Assembly: GCF_900169565.1 (NCBI RefSeq)
Contig: NZ_LT828648.1
Span: 4,004,501 to 4,068,500, forward strand
DNA: 64,000 nt
Direction of reading: 5' to 3'
Source of the DNA: Nitrospira japonica
GTDB lineage: Bacteria > Nitrospirota > Nitrospiria > Nitrospirales > Nitrospiraceae
Part shown: positions 35,210 through 44,161 of the stretch, one piece after another
Layout of the letters: each line of letters begins with the position of its first letter
How positions within the stretch are numbered: position 1 is the stretch's first letter
Position numbers and translations under genes: made by a program
The notes under the pieces: generated by a model
What the model saw: only the letters and a program-made list of their open reading frames with translations
The model's database searches: none
What the model was told of the DNA's origin: nothing

Positions 35210-36352
35210 TTAACGACCGGAAGCGCGGGCGCTGAGACGATCGGGATGTCTGCGGTCAAAGGAGGCGACAACCTGGTGCAGGAACATGTCAGTTTGAGCG
35301 GCGCGGGCGTCCCATGAATGCTCTCGACGAATCAGGTCAAGCCCTCGACGTCCCATCTCTGCGGCTGCGGCGGGACTTCTTGCGAGATCTGACACGGCTT
35401 GCGCCAGCGCCTTTCCGTCGTCGGCGGGAAATACCAGCCCGCAGTGATTCGATCGGACCAGTTCCGCCTGATAAGGAAAGTCGCTGACGATCGCCGGGAT
35501 GCCGCAAGCCAGTGTTTCGAACAACTTCAGCGGAGCAAGACCCGTCATGGACCGACCGCCGGGATTTGATATCGGGACAAGTCCGGCCAGCGCGCCGGCG
35601 ACGACGGATCCGACCTCCGCATAGGGTCGTCGTCCCAGCAACACCAGTTTCTTATTGTCCCGCGCCGCCTGCTCCAACGTACTCGTCCCGCTCCCGTCGC
35701 CGACGATCACGAGAGAGACGTCTGCAGGCCAGGAGGCGTCACCCGTCGCCGCAACCAAGGTGGAGATGCCATGCCAGTGGGCCAACCCGCCGAAAAAGAC
35801 GACATAGCGGCCGGGCAACCCCTCATACCGTTCCCGTTCCGGGCTAAAGAGTCTCGTGTTCGCGCCGTTCGGGATGACAGACAAGGGTTGATGCCCCCCC
35901 GATTCCTGTTTTACCCACCCCGCAAGCTGCGGCGTCACCGTAATCAGCCCGGCTGCGTGACGGTACTGCGTTCGCCATAGGCGAGTCACCAGACTCCGCC
36001 ATCTGGCCGCCGTGGGATACCCGACAAAAATGTCCTCATAGATACCGTTGACTTCGTGAACGACGGGAACCTGAAAGATCCGAGCGGCCCGAGCCGCCAG
36101 GGCGGCCATCGGATGCGCTCGAACGTAGATCAACTGATACTGTCGTACGCGAGAGGCCAGCCGAAGTTGAATCAACAGATGTTCCCAGAGCCGGCCTGCA
36201 AGAGATGGTCGGATCCAGCGATCGCTGTAAGAGGGAGCGAACAACTCCACCACATGGCCTCTTCTCCTCAGGCCCTCGATAATTTCGACCACGTGTACAT
36301 AAGACGCTTGTCCTTCGCGAGGAGCCTCCAGCGCCAGATAGGCGATTCTCAT
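35210..36352 (-). CDS. Glycosyltransferase family 4
   Basis: This 380-residue GT-B protein has MRIAYLALEAPREGQASYVHV at the N-terminus, HEVNGIYEDIFVG in the acceptor domain, SVIPNGANTRLFSP at the linker and GLAPLKLFETLACGIPAIVSD, which contains the E of the donor site in the C-terminal domain. The donor sugar cannot be inferred. It follows asparagine-synthetase paralogue 2 by 58 bases, repeating the AsnB-then-GT order seen at 31850/30736. Confidence 0.9.
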   Translation of the reverse strand: MRIAYLALEAPREGQASYVHVVEIIEGLRRRGHVVELFAPSYSDRWIRPSLAGRLWEHLLIQLRLASRVRQYQLIYVRAHPMAALAARAARIFQVPVVHEVNGIYEDIFVGYPTAARWRSLVTRLWRTQYRHAAGLITVTPQLAGWVKQESGGHQPLSVIPNGANTRLFSPERERYEGLPGRYVVFFGGLAHWHGISTLVAATGDASWPADVSLVIVGDGSGTSTLEQAARDNKKLVLLGRRPYAEVGSVVAGALAGLVPISNPGGRSMTGLAPLKLFETLACGIPAIVSDFPYQAELVRSNHCGLVFPADDGKALAQAVSDLARSPAAAAEMGRRGLDLIRREHSWDARAAQTDMFLHQVVASFDRRHPDRLSARASGR

Positions 36353-36410
36353 CTTCCGGTCCCGCTCATCTTGATATGAGCATCGCTTGGCTTCCCATCC
36401 CGATCATCGC

Positions 36411-38408
36411 TCATGCGCGCATGGCAAACGTTCTCATCCAGATTCCAAAACTGATAAGGCGCCAAATAACGAACGAAAACGACCGCCTTCCCGTAACAAT
36501 CTTTTCGAACAAGCCGGCCGCATCCGATCCCAGGATGCCGGATGAAAGATCTATCGCGTTGTGCACGGCACGGCGGAACAGATCGGGATCTTCTTCCCTC
36601 ATCCACACTTCTTCCGGCGTCGCAAATCCGAGCTTGTCCCGGCGCGTGCGCACGCGTTCGGGCAGCGTCGCGCGCAGTCCCTCTCGCATCACTCGTTTCG
36701 TCATCCCGTTTCCGATCTTGTATTCATCGGGCAAACCCAGCACGAACTCGACCAGACGGTAGTCGAGAAAGGGAACGCGGGCTTCGATGGAGTGCGCCAT
36801 GGAATTGCGATCCTCCCAATGAAGGAGCATCGGCAGCGACGTCGCCCCGACCTGTGCCCGGGACATCGCTTGAACCGTGCGCGCTTTGGCAGCTCCCGCC
36901 GCGGCAAACGGATCCAGAGGAACCGCTCCGAGCCGTTTCATATCCAACCACGATGCATCCCTTCCCGACTTCCCTGCCCATAACCGCAACCGCTGACGGG
37001 CAGCCTCCGGCAGCACGTTGTCCATCACCTGTTTGGCACCCCAGGATATCGGATACCCGTGAATCGTGTTGAGTTCGCGTAATTCCGTTAATAAGGTCGA
37101 CCACCGCATTTCCCTCAAGAGCCGGCCCAGATAGGGAGAAAAATATGCATGATAGCCCGCGAGTTGCTCATCGGCTCCCTGCCCGTCCAGCATCACTTTC
37201 ACACGGTGTTCCGCGGCCAGTCCAAACACATGCCATTGAGCATAAATGCTGGTCGAACCGAACGGCTCGTCCTGCGTCCACGTCAAACGGTCCGCCGTCT
37301 GAAACAGGTCGACGAGACGGGGATACACAGAATGTCCCTCAGCTCCCGTGTGTCGGACCACTTCGTCGATATACAGTCGTTCGTCGAATCGATCGATTGT
37401 TGAACAGGAAGAAAAGGTTTTCTGCCGTACAGCCGCTCCGTTGCCGCGGAGAAGTTCGTTCATCACGCAGACAATCGCCGAAGAATCGAGACCGCCGGAC
37501 AAACAGGAGCCGACCGGAACATCGGATCGGAGACGGAGCCGAACGGCATCCGTAAAAAGTGAAAGAAACCGCTCCGCCGCGGTCTTCATGTCGCCGTCGA
37601 ACGGCTGCGGACTCAAGTGGTACCACCGTTTGATCGGCGGGCCGGCCAGTAGTTCCTCTATAGAGCAATGGAGCGATTCACCGCCCCGCAGTTGACGGAC
37701 TCTCTCGAACAGGGTCTCATCCGTATGGTCCATCAACCCCCAGTTGAGAAAGTCGTACGCGCGCTGGCCGTTGACGGAAGGCGACCACTCCGGCAACACG
37801 GTGAACTGCTTGATCTCCGAGGCCATCGCCATCAGTCCCTGCCCCGAACACCACAGATACAGCGGCTTGACGCCGAATCGGTCGCGCGCGGCAAAGACCC
37901 GTCCGGCTTCTCGATCCACGAGCACGAACGCGAACATGCCGTTAAAGCGCTGCAGGCACTCCTCTCCCCATGCCCGGTAGGAAGCAAGGATGACCTCGGT
38001 GTCGGTATGCGAGACGAAGGAATGTCCCAGAGATTCCAGTTCGGCGCGAAGCTCGAGGTAGTTGTAGATCTCCCCGTTGTGAATGACCCAGAAGCGGCCG
38101 TCGGCCGTGCACATCGGTTGATGACCGGCTGCACTCACGTCGAGAATCGACAGCCGCCGGTGGCCCAGCGCCGCGATCACGTCGCGGTGAAATCCGTTCT
38201 GCCGGACCGGGGCGTAGGAGACCGCCATCTCGTATACCGCCTGCGGAGTATCGATCCCTCCCGAAGCAGCCGCCTTCATCGTGCCGGCCGAGAACGCCAC
38301 GACCCCTTCATCATCCGGACCACGATGGCGGACGGCGTCGGTCATGGCACGAACCAGCGGTTCCAACGGAGCGGGGGTTGAGGCAAAGATCGCTGCGATG
38401 CCGCACAT
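36411..38408 (-). CDS. asnB: Asparagine synthetase-type amidotransferase, paralogue 2
   Basis: The 665-residue protein starts MCGIAAIF with Cys2 as glutaminase nucleophile. It differs from the other copies by an insertion of about 30 residues after the RHRGPDDEG motif (roughly residues 40-75). The PP-motif reads CLSGGLDSSAIV (near residue 305) and is followed by MLDGQGADEQLAGY instead of the usual LSGDGGDELF. These features place it in a different subfamily from paralogues 1, 3 and 4. The role is probably amidation of a sugar acid or attached amino acid; the substrate is unknown. The next gene downstream begins a codon's length away. Confidence 0.91.
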   Translation of the reverse strand: MCGIAAIFASTPAPLEPLVRAMTDAVRHRGPDDEGVVAFSAGTMKAAASGGIDTPQAVYEMAVSYAPVRQNGFHRDVIAALGHRRLSILDVSAAGHQPMCTADGRFWVIHNGEIYNYLELRAELESLGHSFVSHTDTEVILASYRAWGEECLQRFNGMFAFVLVDREAGRVFAARDRFGVKPLYLWCSGQGLMAMASEIKQFTVLPEWSPSVNGQRAYDFLNWGLMDHTDETLFERVRQLRGGESLHCSIEELLAGPPIKRWYHLSPQPFDGDMKTAAERFLSLFTDAVRLRLRSDVPVGSCLSGGLDSSAIVCVMNELLRGNGAAVRQKTFSSCSTIDRFDERLYIDEVVRHTGAEGHSVYPRLVDLFQTADRLTWTQDEPFGSTSIYAQWHVFGLAAEHRVKVMLDGQGADEQLAGYHAYFSPYLGRLLREMRWSTLLTELRELNTIHGYPISWGAKQVMDNVLPEAARQRLRLWAGKSGRDASWLDMKRLGAVPLDPFAAAGAAKARTVQAMSRAQVGATSLPMLLHWEDRNSMAHSIEARVPFLDYRLVEFVLGLPDEYKIGNGMTKRVMREGLRATLPERVRTRRDKLGFATPEEVWMREEDPDLFRRAVHNAIDLSSGILGSDAAGLFEKIVTGRRSFSFVIWRLISFGIWMRTFAMRA

Positions 38409-38410
38409 GT

Positions 38411-39601
38411 CTATGCAAAGTCCTGACGAACCGTCGCCGTTTCGGCAGCTCGGCCGCCATGAGATTGGTTGATGAGATTCTGGTAGGTCGATTTGAGGTG
38501 GGAGGCGATACGGGCGGGATCGTGCCAGACTTCGGCGTACCGCCTGGAGCGCATACCCAGTTCGCCGAGTTCATGACGCCGGACCGTCAGCAATTCGCGC
38601 AGCACGCGGGTAATGGAATCGGGTGTGGCGTTGACCACCGGCAACTCCGCACGCATGGCGGGCGGAATGAAATGGAGATCTCGGTCCCGGATATAGGCGA
38701 CGACCGGCTTGCCGAGGGCCATCAGTTCCACGGCCAGTCCTCCGTACCAGCCGACCAACAGCTGATCGATCAGGAGGTCGGCGCCGGCATACAGTCTCAT
38801 CGCTTCGACATGAGATAACCCTTCTACCAACACGAATTCGAATGGCACGCCTTCGGACTTGAGCCGATTGACGGCGTCGAGGACGAACCTGGTTCCCTTG
38901 ACCCCTCGATGGCTCGGCGCGTGCAGGACCATCGGCACAGCACGAGTCGTCCCACCGGGTGGCGTAATCGCCGCCACGTCCAGATGTGCATACGGCATGA
39001 ACCGGGCGCGGGCGGGCAGGACGTGAAGCAGGTCGGGATTCACCGCAAACACGGCATCCGCATAGCGTCCGACCGTTTCAATTCGCGCTCTCTTCAGGCG
39101 GTCCGATTCGGCCGTGTAATACCCCGCTTCATCCGCCGGATGGATTTCACAGTGCGCGCGAAGGAAGTCGCCCTGTCGGGCATCATCCCCCTGATACGTC
39201 ATGACGATGGACTTCCCGTTGAGCTTCAGAAGCCGCAGATCTGCCAGCTCGAGCGGCGCGGCGTACAGATTGTACAGGCGCCGAGTCCATGACGGGAGAT
39301 TGCGCTTCGAAGCGGCATCCAGTGGAAGCCGCTGAGGCATGGCGGATTGGCCGAAGTTGAAATGGATGACGTCGTAGTGCCGCAAGGCCATGGCGAGGAG
39401 TCGCCAGCGCGCCAGTTGAAGAGCCGCTTCACCGCCTGACGACAGCACCCGGTCTGCGGGATAGCCGAAGGGATGCGGTTGCAAGGCCACGCATTGGCTC
39501 TTCAAACCTATGGCCCGTTCGGCCTTGGCAAGTTGGTAGGGTTGGCCTCCGACGAGATCCGGGCAATGCAACACTCGTATGGGAGCCGGCGCGATCTCCA
39601 T
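38411..39601 (-). CDS. Glycosyltransferase family 4-like protein with the HRGVKGT motif
   Basis: The 396-residue protein begins MEIAPAPIRVLHCPDLVGGQPY and has VMTYQGDDARQGDFLRAHCEIHP in the first domain and VLHAPSHRGVKGTRFVLDAV in the second. The last segment is clearly related to the glycosyltransferase at 42833 (HAPNHRGVKGTEYILTAV, then DQL(L/I)...GYG/WYG, MA.GKPV/GLPV). It ends two bases before asnB paralogue 2 starts. Donor and acceptor are unknown. Confidence 0.8.
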   Translation of the reverse strand: MEIAPAPIRVLHCPDLVGGQPYQLAKAERAIGLKSQCVALQPHPFGYPADRVLSSGGEAALQLARWRLLAMALRHYDVIHFNFGQSAMPQRLPLDAASKRNLPSWTRRLYNLYAAPLELADLRLLKLNGKSIVMTYQGDDARQGDFLRAHCEIHPADEAGYYTAESDRLKRARIETVGRYADAVFAVNPDLLHVLPARARFMPYAHLDVAAITPPGGTTRAVPMVLHAPSHRGVKGTRFVLDAVNRLKSEGVPFEFVLVEGLSHVEAMRLYAGADLLIDQLLVGWYGGLAVELMALGKPVVAYIRDRDLHFIPPAMRAELPVVNATPDSITRVLRELLTVRRHELGELGMRSRRYAEVWHDPARIASHLKSTYQNLINQSHGGRAAETATVRQDFA

Positions 39602-39612
39602 TCAGCAGGCGA

Positions 39613-40491
39613 CTAGCCGGACCTGCCGCGCATGGTGATGCCGTAGAAGTCAACGTGCTCGTGGAGCACGCGCAAACCGGCGCGGTCAAACCAGGCCCGT
39701 ATTTCCTCCACCGTGTGCCGTGAACAGAGTTGCGGATGGTACCATTCGTAGTTGATGACGGCGTTGTCGTGAAAACTCAGCTCCGGATTCCAAAAACACT
39801 TCATGAAAAAATGATAGAGAAATCGTTGCAGGTCATAACGCCCCGCCGGGATTCCCAGCGCCTCGACTGCGGGAACGTCGACGTCCGTGCGAAGTTCGGA
39901 CAGCACCTTCCCCAGGGCGGTTATCTGCTCCGCCGTCTTCATCGCGTCCTCATACGACAGCCCGGAAATACGGGCCCGTACGAAGTCATCCACAAACTCA
40001 CGAACCGGGGCTTTCTGCTTATACACGTACACAGCGATCTCCCCTCCCGGCTCGAGCAGAGAGCAAAGATTGCGGAACGCCTTCTCCGGATCAGAAGTAT
40101 GATGGAGCACTTCCTGACAGTAGATGAAATCGAACCGTCCCAACCCCGACAGATCTCCCAGCAGATCCGCCTCCCTGACGTCGATTCGTTCGTATCCGGC
40201 CAGGTTGCGTCGTGCGACGTCGGCCGCGACGAGATCGAACGCCACGATGTCCGTGTGGTCGACCGGTGAGCAGGACCGCAGCAACGCCGTGACCCGGCCG
40301 TTGCCGCACCCTGCATCCAAAATACGGCGCTTCGTCGCCAGATAGGCCGCGAGCTCGGCCTTGCTCGCGAATCCGTTTCGCGTCAGGATCCATCGATTGA
40401 TATCGCTGCCTTCTTCGAGCGTCTGATCGAGCGCCAGATGGGGATTGTTCTCCCATTTGTCTTTGAAGCTATGTCGGGTGTTGTCCGCCAT
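39613..40491 (-). CDS. Class I SAM-dependent methyltransferase
   Basis: The start is ATG 40491 (MADNTRHSFKDKWENNPHLALD); the upstream open frame is not conserved-looking and overlaps the epimerase gene. The 292-residue protein has motif I RILDAGCGNGRVTALL (near residue 55), the acidic loop IVAFDLVAADVA and the motif IV/V region RFDFIYCQEVLHHTSDPEKAF...LEPGGEIAVYVY. It could methylate a sugar hydroxyl or an assembly intermediate. The C-terminal extension (about 130 residues) is all alpha-rich and typical of methyltransferases in surface-glycan clusters. Confidence 0.88.
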   Translation of the reverse strand: MADNTRHSFKDKWENNPHLALDQTLEEGSDINRWILTRNGFASKAELAAYLATKRRILDAGCGNGRVTALLRSCSPVDHTDIVAFDLVAADVARRNLAGYERIDVREADLLGDLSGLGRFDFIYCQEVLHHTSDPEKAFRNLCSLLEPGGEIAVYVYKQKAPVREFVDDFVRARISGLSYEDAMKTAEQITALGKVLSELRTDVDVPAVEALGIPAGRYDLQRFLYHFFMKCFWNPELSFHDNAVINYEWYHPQLCSRHTVEEIRAWFDRAGLRVLHEHVDFYGITMRGRSG

Positions 40492-40499
40492 TGAACCCT

Positions 40500-41387
40500 T
40501 TAGAGATGGTGGGAGCCGCCGTGGGATCCCTTCAGCGTCCGCTCCAGTCCGTCGGAGAAGCTCACGGTGGGAGCGGCCAGTAACCGGCACATCTTCGTGA
40601 TATCGCCGCTGAGATGCCTCGGGGACGCGGCGTGGTCGACATGGAACACGGGATCGCGTCCGACCGCTTTCCCGATAAGGCTCGCGATGTCGCGCATATG
40701 CATGACTTCGGGACCCGCGACATTGATAATATGGCTGCCCGATAACTCGAGTGCCCGAGACACGGCCAGGGACGCATCCTCGACGAAAATGGGATTGAGC
40801 CGGATACCCTCTTCCCCCTGAAGCGTGACCGGCCTCCCCTCCTTGATGGAATCGATCAGCCTCGGAATGAGCATCGACTTCTTCTGGCCGGGACCAAAGA
40901 CGAAGAAGAATCGGAGGATCACCACCGAAAAGCACTCGGAATAGCTCGCCGCCACGAGTTCCGAACACTGTTTCGAGGCCAAGTAAAAGCCGAGAGGTCC
41001 ACCCGGCCCCACCTTGTCGTCCTCCCGAAATGAATTCTCCCCGTGCCCGTACACCCCGCCCGATGAGGCAAGGATGAACCGCTGGACGCCGGAAACCCTC
41101 GCCCAGTCCAGCATCCGCTGGACATTGGCGACGTTGACTTCAAAAATGTTCCGGGCCTGCTCAGGAAAATCCCGAAAGTGATCGGATTGAGCGAGATAGA
41201 TGACTGTCGATACATCCTTCGGCAACACCGGCAGAATGGAATCGGACAGATCGTGCGCAATCCATTGGACGCCGGACACCTCAGGCTCGTGGCGTCCAAC
41301 TGCTACAACCTCGGCATGAGCGGACATTCGTGCGAGTAGGCTTCTGCCGATCAATCCGGAACCGCCAGTCGCAAGTATCCGAGCCAT
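40500..41387 (-). CDS. NAD-dependent epimerase/dehydratase
   Basis: ATG 41387 gives MARILATGGSGLIGRSLLARM, the expected Rossmann start. The 295-residue extended short-chain dehydrogenase has LASSGGVYGHGENSF (catalytic Ser) and FYLASKQCSEL (Tyr-x3-Lys), then LRFFFVFGPGQKKSMLIP, as in UDP-sugar epimerases. It is a distant paralogue of the 29753 and 50659 proteins. The product could be a galacto/gluco epimer or a 4-keto-reduced sugar. It is flanked closely by the methyltransferase and the flippase genes on the same strand. Confidence 0.88.
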   Translation of the reverse strand: MARILATGGSGLIGRSLLARMSAHAEVVAVGRHEPEVSGVQWIAHDLSDSILPVLPKDVSTVIYLAQSDHFRDFPEQARNIFEVNVANVQRMLDWARVSGVQRFILASSGGVYGHGENSFREDDKVGPGGPLGFYLASKQCSELVAASYSECFSVVILRFFFVFGPGQKKSMLIPRLIDSIKEGRPVTLQGEEGIRLNPIFVEDASLAVSRALELSGSHIINVAGPEVMHMRDIASLIGKAVGRDPVFHVDHAASPRHLSGDITKMCRLLAAPTVSFSDGLERTLKGSHGGSHHL

Positions 41388-41397
41388 CTGCTTCGAC

Positions 41398-42852
41398 CTA
41401 CTTCTCCACCGGCGTGCCGGTCGGCGGGACAATGGCGGCGAGCGTCTCACGGAACAAACCTCCCCGCCACATCAAGAATATGGGAATGATCATGACAAGT
41501 ACCTTGACAAGGACTGTCCGAAGCCCGGTATCGAAGCCGTTCAGCGTCCAAGCGACGGGAACCGACAACAGCCCGACGACAAAGACCGACAGTAACTGAG
41601 TCCAGTTTAACGGCAATGGATGTACCCGCTGCGTCCAGTATAGATAGCTTCCGCTGAGAGCGAAGTAGGTCACGGTCGTGGCCAGCGCTGCACCGAGCGC
41701 GCCCAATCTAGGGATCAATACAAGGTTCAGTGCGACGTTGAGCGCTGCTCCGACCCAAGCCGAAACAGCAAAGATGCGGGTTCGTTTTTCCAACGAGATG
41801 CCCACGGCGGTAATTTGCGTGGTTCCGAGAAATACCACTCCCAACACCGCGACGATCAGAATGTTCGCCGCCGGCCAATATCGTTCCGGCGTCGTGAGGA
41901 TCAGAAGTTCCTTGGCGAACAACGACAGGGCGCATCCAGCGAGGGTGAGGAGCAAGAACCATATGGAGAACACTTCGCTGTAGACTTTCCGATAGTCAGG
42001 CCGGTCTGCCCGAACCTTCATCGCCCATGGACTCCACGCTTGTCCGAAGGCCGTATTCAGGAACATGACGACCGCGGCGAATTTAAACGCGATCCCATAC
42101 AGTCCTACCTCATCCATGTTGCTGAACTGAGCAATCATCCAGCGATCGATCGAGCCCAACGCCCAATAGGCTAGTCCGCTGAAAATAAATGGGTAGCCGA
42201 ACTGAAACAGTGTCTGCGCGACGCCGGAATTGAAGTCGAATTCCAGATCCTTGCCGATCAACCAAAGGCCTACCGGAACCGCCAGCAAGCCGGCGACGGC
42301 CGTTCCCATGAAGATTCCCGTCACGCCGAAACCGAATGCCAGGATGAGGACCAGTCCCGCTCCCACGCCCACCGCGTTCTTGAGAAAGGCGACGCAGGCA
42401 TAGCGCCATGGAACGAACTGGAGCCGGAGCACGTCAAGAACGTACTGCAGCGCGACCGAAGGGACGAGGCCCGCGAGTGCAAACAGGATAAGCGGCCAGG
42501 ACATCCCGTACTGCTCTTCAATCGGCTGTCTGACCGCATAGAGGCAGATTGCTGCCGCCGCGACGACAGCGATTGTCGAACCTGACTGGAACAGCAAGCC
42601 GGTGGACACAAGCCGCCGTTTGCCCTCCTCCGTCAGGTCGGAATCCCAATAGTATCGTTGCACAGCGTTGTTCAGCCCCAGACTGCAGCAGATCGTCAGC
42701 AGCATCGAAAACGCCGTCACCAATTCAATCACTCCGAAGTCGCGCACCGAGAACGTATAGGCATAAATCGGGAACACGGAGAAGGCCAGTACTTTGAACA
42801 ACAGATCGCTGGCTCCGTAGAGAACGACGTCCTTACCGAGGCTCGTAAGCAT
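41398..42852 (-). CDS. wzx: Wzx-type polysaccharide flippase (MOP superfamily)
   Basis: The start is ATG 42852 (MLTSLGKDVVLYGASDLLFKVLAF); the TTG two codons earlier is less likely. The 484-residue protein has about 14 evenly spaced hydrophobic segments and the N-terminal pattern (VLYGASDLLFKVLAFSVFPIYAYTFSVRDFGVIELV) of the oligosaccharide flippase family. It should move the undecaprenyl-linked repeat unit across the inner membrane. Its presence points to Wzx-dependent rather than ABC-transporter export. It overlaps the end of the upstream glycosyltransferase gene by about 20 bases. Confidence 0.92.
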   Translation of the reverse strand: MLTSLGKDVVLYGASDLLFKVLAFSVFPIYAYTFSVRDFGVIELVTAFSMLLTICCSLGLNNAVQRYYWDSDLTEEGKRRLVSTGLLFQSGSTIAVVAAAAICLYAVRQPIEEQYGMSWPLILFALAGLVPSVALQYVLDVLRLQFVPWRYACVAFLKNAVGVGAGLVLILAFGFGVTGIFMGTAVAGLLAVPVGLWLIGKDLEFDFNSGVAQTLFQFGYPFIFSGLAYWALGSIDRWMIAQFSNMDEVGLYGIAFKFAAVVMFLNTAFGQAWSPWAMKVRADRPDYRKVYSEVFSIWFLLLTLAGCALSLFAKELLILTTPERYWPAANILIVAVLGVVFLGTTQITAVGISLEKRTRIFAVSAWVGAALNVALNLVLIPRLGALGAALATTVTYFALSGSYLYWTQRVHPLPLNWTQLLSVFVVGLLSVPVAWTLNGFDTGLRTVLVKVLVMIIPIFLMWRGGLFRETLAAIVPPTGTPVEK

Positions 42853-44161
42853 TTTCAAAATATCTGCGGGGTATGCGGTTGTCGACCAGAGGATGTTTGA
42901 CCATGGCTCTTTCGCGGCAGTAGGCCGATTTGAGGGGATGATACAGGTTCATTAGGTCTACGGCTTCACCTGCAAACTTCTTATAGATGGCGCCGAAGAG
43001 ATATTGTGCCGTCGCATAAGAGTGATACTTCTCCACGTAGGCCCTGCCGGCCGTCCCTAATTCCGATCGTAGCGACCGGTTCGTGACAAGCACGCGCAAG
43101 ACCTCAGCGATGGTGGCGGGAGTCGCGGAAACGACAGGGCACTCATCGAGAAATGAGTAGCGCCGGAAGATCTCCGTCGCGGCGCGGTCATCGAGGTTGG
43201 CGACGACCGGCAACCCGCTGGCCATGCCTTCGATCGCGTTGAGCCCGTATCCCGGCAGGATCAACTGATCGGCGAGAATATCCACCTCCTGCATGAGCTG
43301 CCTGACCTGATCGTTGGAAATGCGCTCCGCGAGCACCAGTTCTACCGGCAACCCCTCCGTCTTCAATCGATCGACCGCCGTGAGAATGTATTCCGTCCCC
43401 TTGACCCCACGATGATTTGGCGCATGCAGAATACGAACCGGCCTATCGGATGTTGCCTCCGATGTCCGCCGCGTCTGACTCCAGTTATTGGTATCAATAC
43501 ACACCATGTTGCCGCTGGGAACATCCCACCGTCCGACACCGTCCATGGTAAACCCCATGACGATGGCATCAGCATGCTCGGTCCAGTAGCGAACCGACCT
43601 TTCCACCCGTGCTTCCCGTCTTGCCGCATCAGGATAGGAGAGCAACAAGGCGTGGCGGACCATGGGATCGATCACTTTCGAATACCGGTAGATATCCGCG
43701 CCGTATGGAAGAACCACCGTCCGAACACCGGCCAGACGATAGAGACGGGCTTCCCACTTCCATAAGAATACGGTCCTGCCCAGAGGCCCTCCGGAGAAAG
43801 GAATGTGTACGACTTTGGCGTGTCGAACGATGTACAAATGCGCGACGTAGGCCCCCAGCGCTTCCGCCAGACTTCCGAGCCACCGGATCTTGAATAAATC
43901 CTCGTAATAGATATCGTAATCGCTGCGCTGGTTGATCGACGAGTAATAGGTCGACATCAGCGTACGGGAGTCCCAACCGGCCCGACGCATGGCTTCCGAC
44001 CAATATTTGTTGTTGATGATCGGGATAGGCCCCCAGATGAGGAGCCGCTGGCCTCCCCGTAATGTAAGGCTTGCGAGCACAAGCCACGGGAGACAAGCCA
44101 GATCGAAGAGGAGAGCCACGCCCCTGGCCAACCCTCGCAACACAGGCGACACATCCGTCAT
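42833..44161 (-). CDS. Glycosyltransferase family 4-like protein with a membrane-proximal N-terminus
   Basis: The 442-residue protein has a hydrophobic N-terminal stretch (about residues 10-45, ...ALLFDLACLPWLVLASLTLRGG) that may bind the membrane, an acceptor domain with VVLPYGADIYRYSKV, and a donor domain with ILHAPNHRGVKGTEYILTA and GYGLNAIEGMASGLPVVANLDD. It shares the HRGVKGT region with the 38411 protein, suggesting related donors. It overlaps the upstream glycosidase-like gene by ATGA and the flippase downstream, so all three are probably one transcript. The sequence is visibly less GC-rich than the sugar-precursor genes. Confidence 0.82.
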   Translation of the reverse strand: MTDVSPVLRGLARGVALLFDLACLPWLVLASLTLRGGQRLLIWGPIPIINNKYWSEAMRRAGWDSRTLMSTYYSSINQRSDYDIYYEDLFKIRWLGSLAEALGAYVAHLYIVRHAKVVHIPFSGGPLGRTVFLWKWEARLYRLAGVRTVVLPYGADIYRYSKVIDPMVRHALLLSYPDAARREARVERSVRYWTEHADAIVMGFTMDGVGRWDVPSGNMVCIDTNNWSQTRRTSEATSDRPVRILHAPNHRGVKGTEYILTAVDRLKTEGLPVELVLAERISNDQVRQLMQEVDILADQLILPGYGLNAIEGMASGLPVVANLDDRAATEIFRRYSFLDECPVVSATPATIAEVLRVLVTNRSLRSELGTAGRAYVEKYHSYATAQYLFGAIYKKFAGEAVDLMNLYHPLKSAYCRERAMVKHPLVDNRIPRRYFENAYEPR

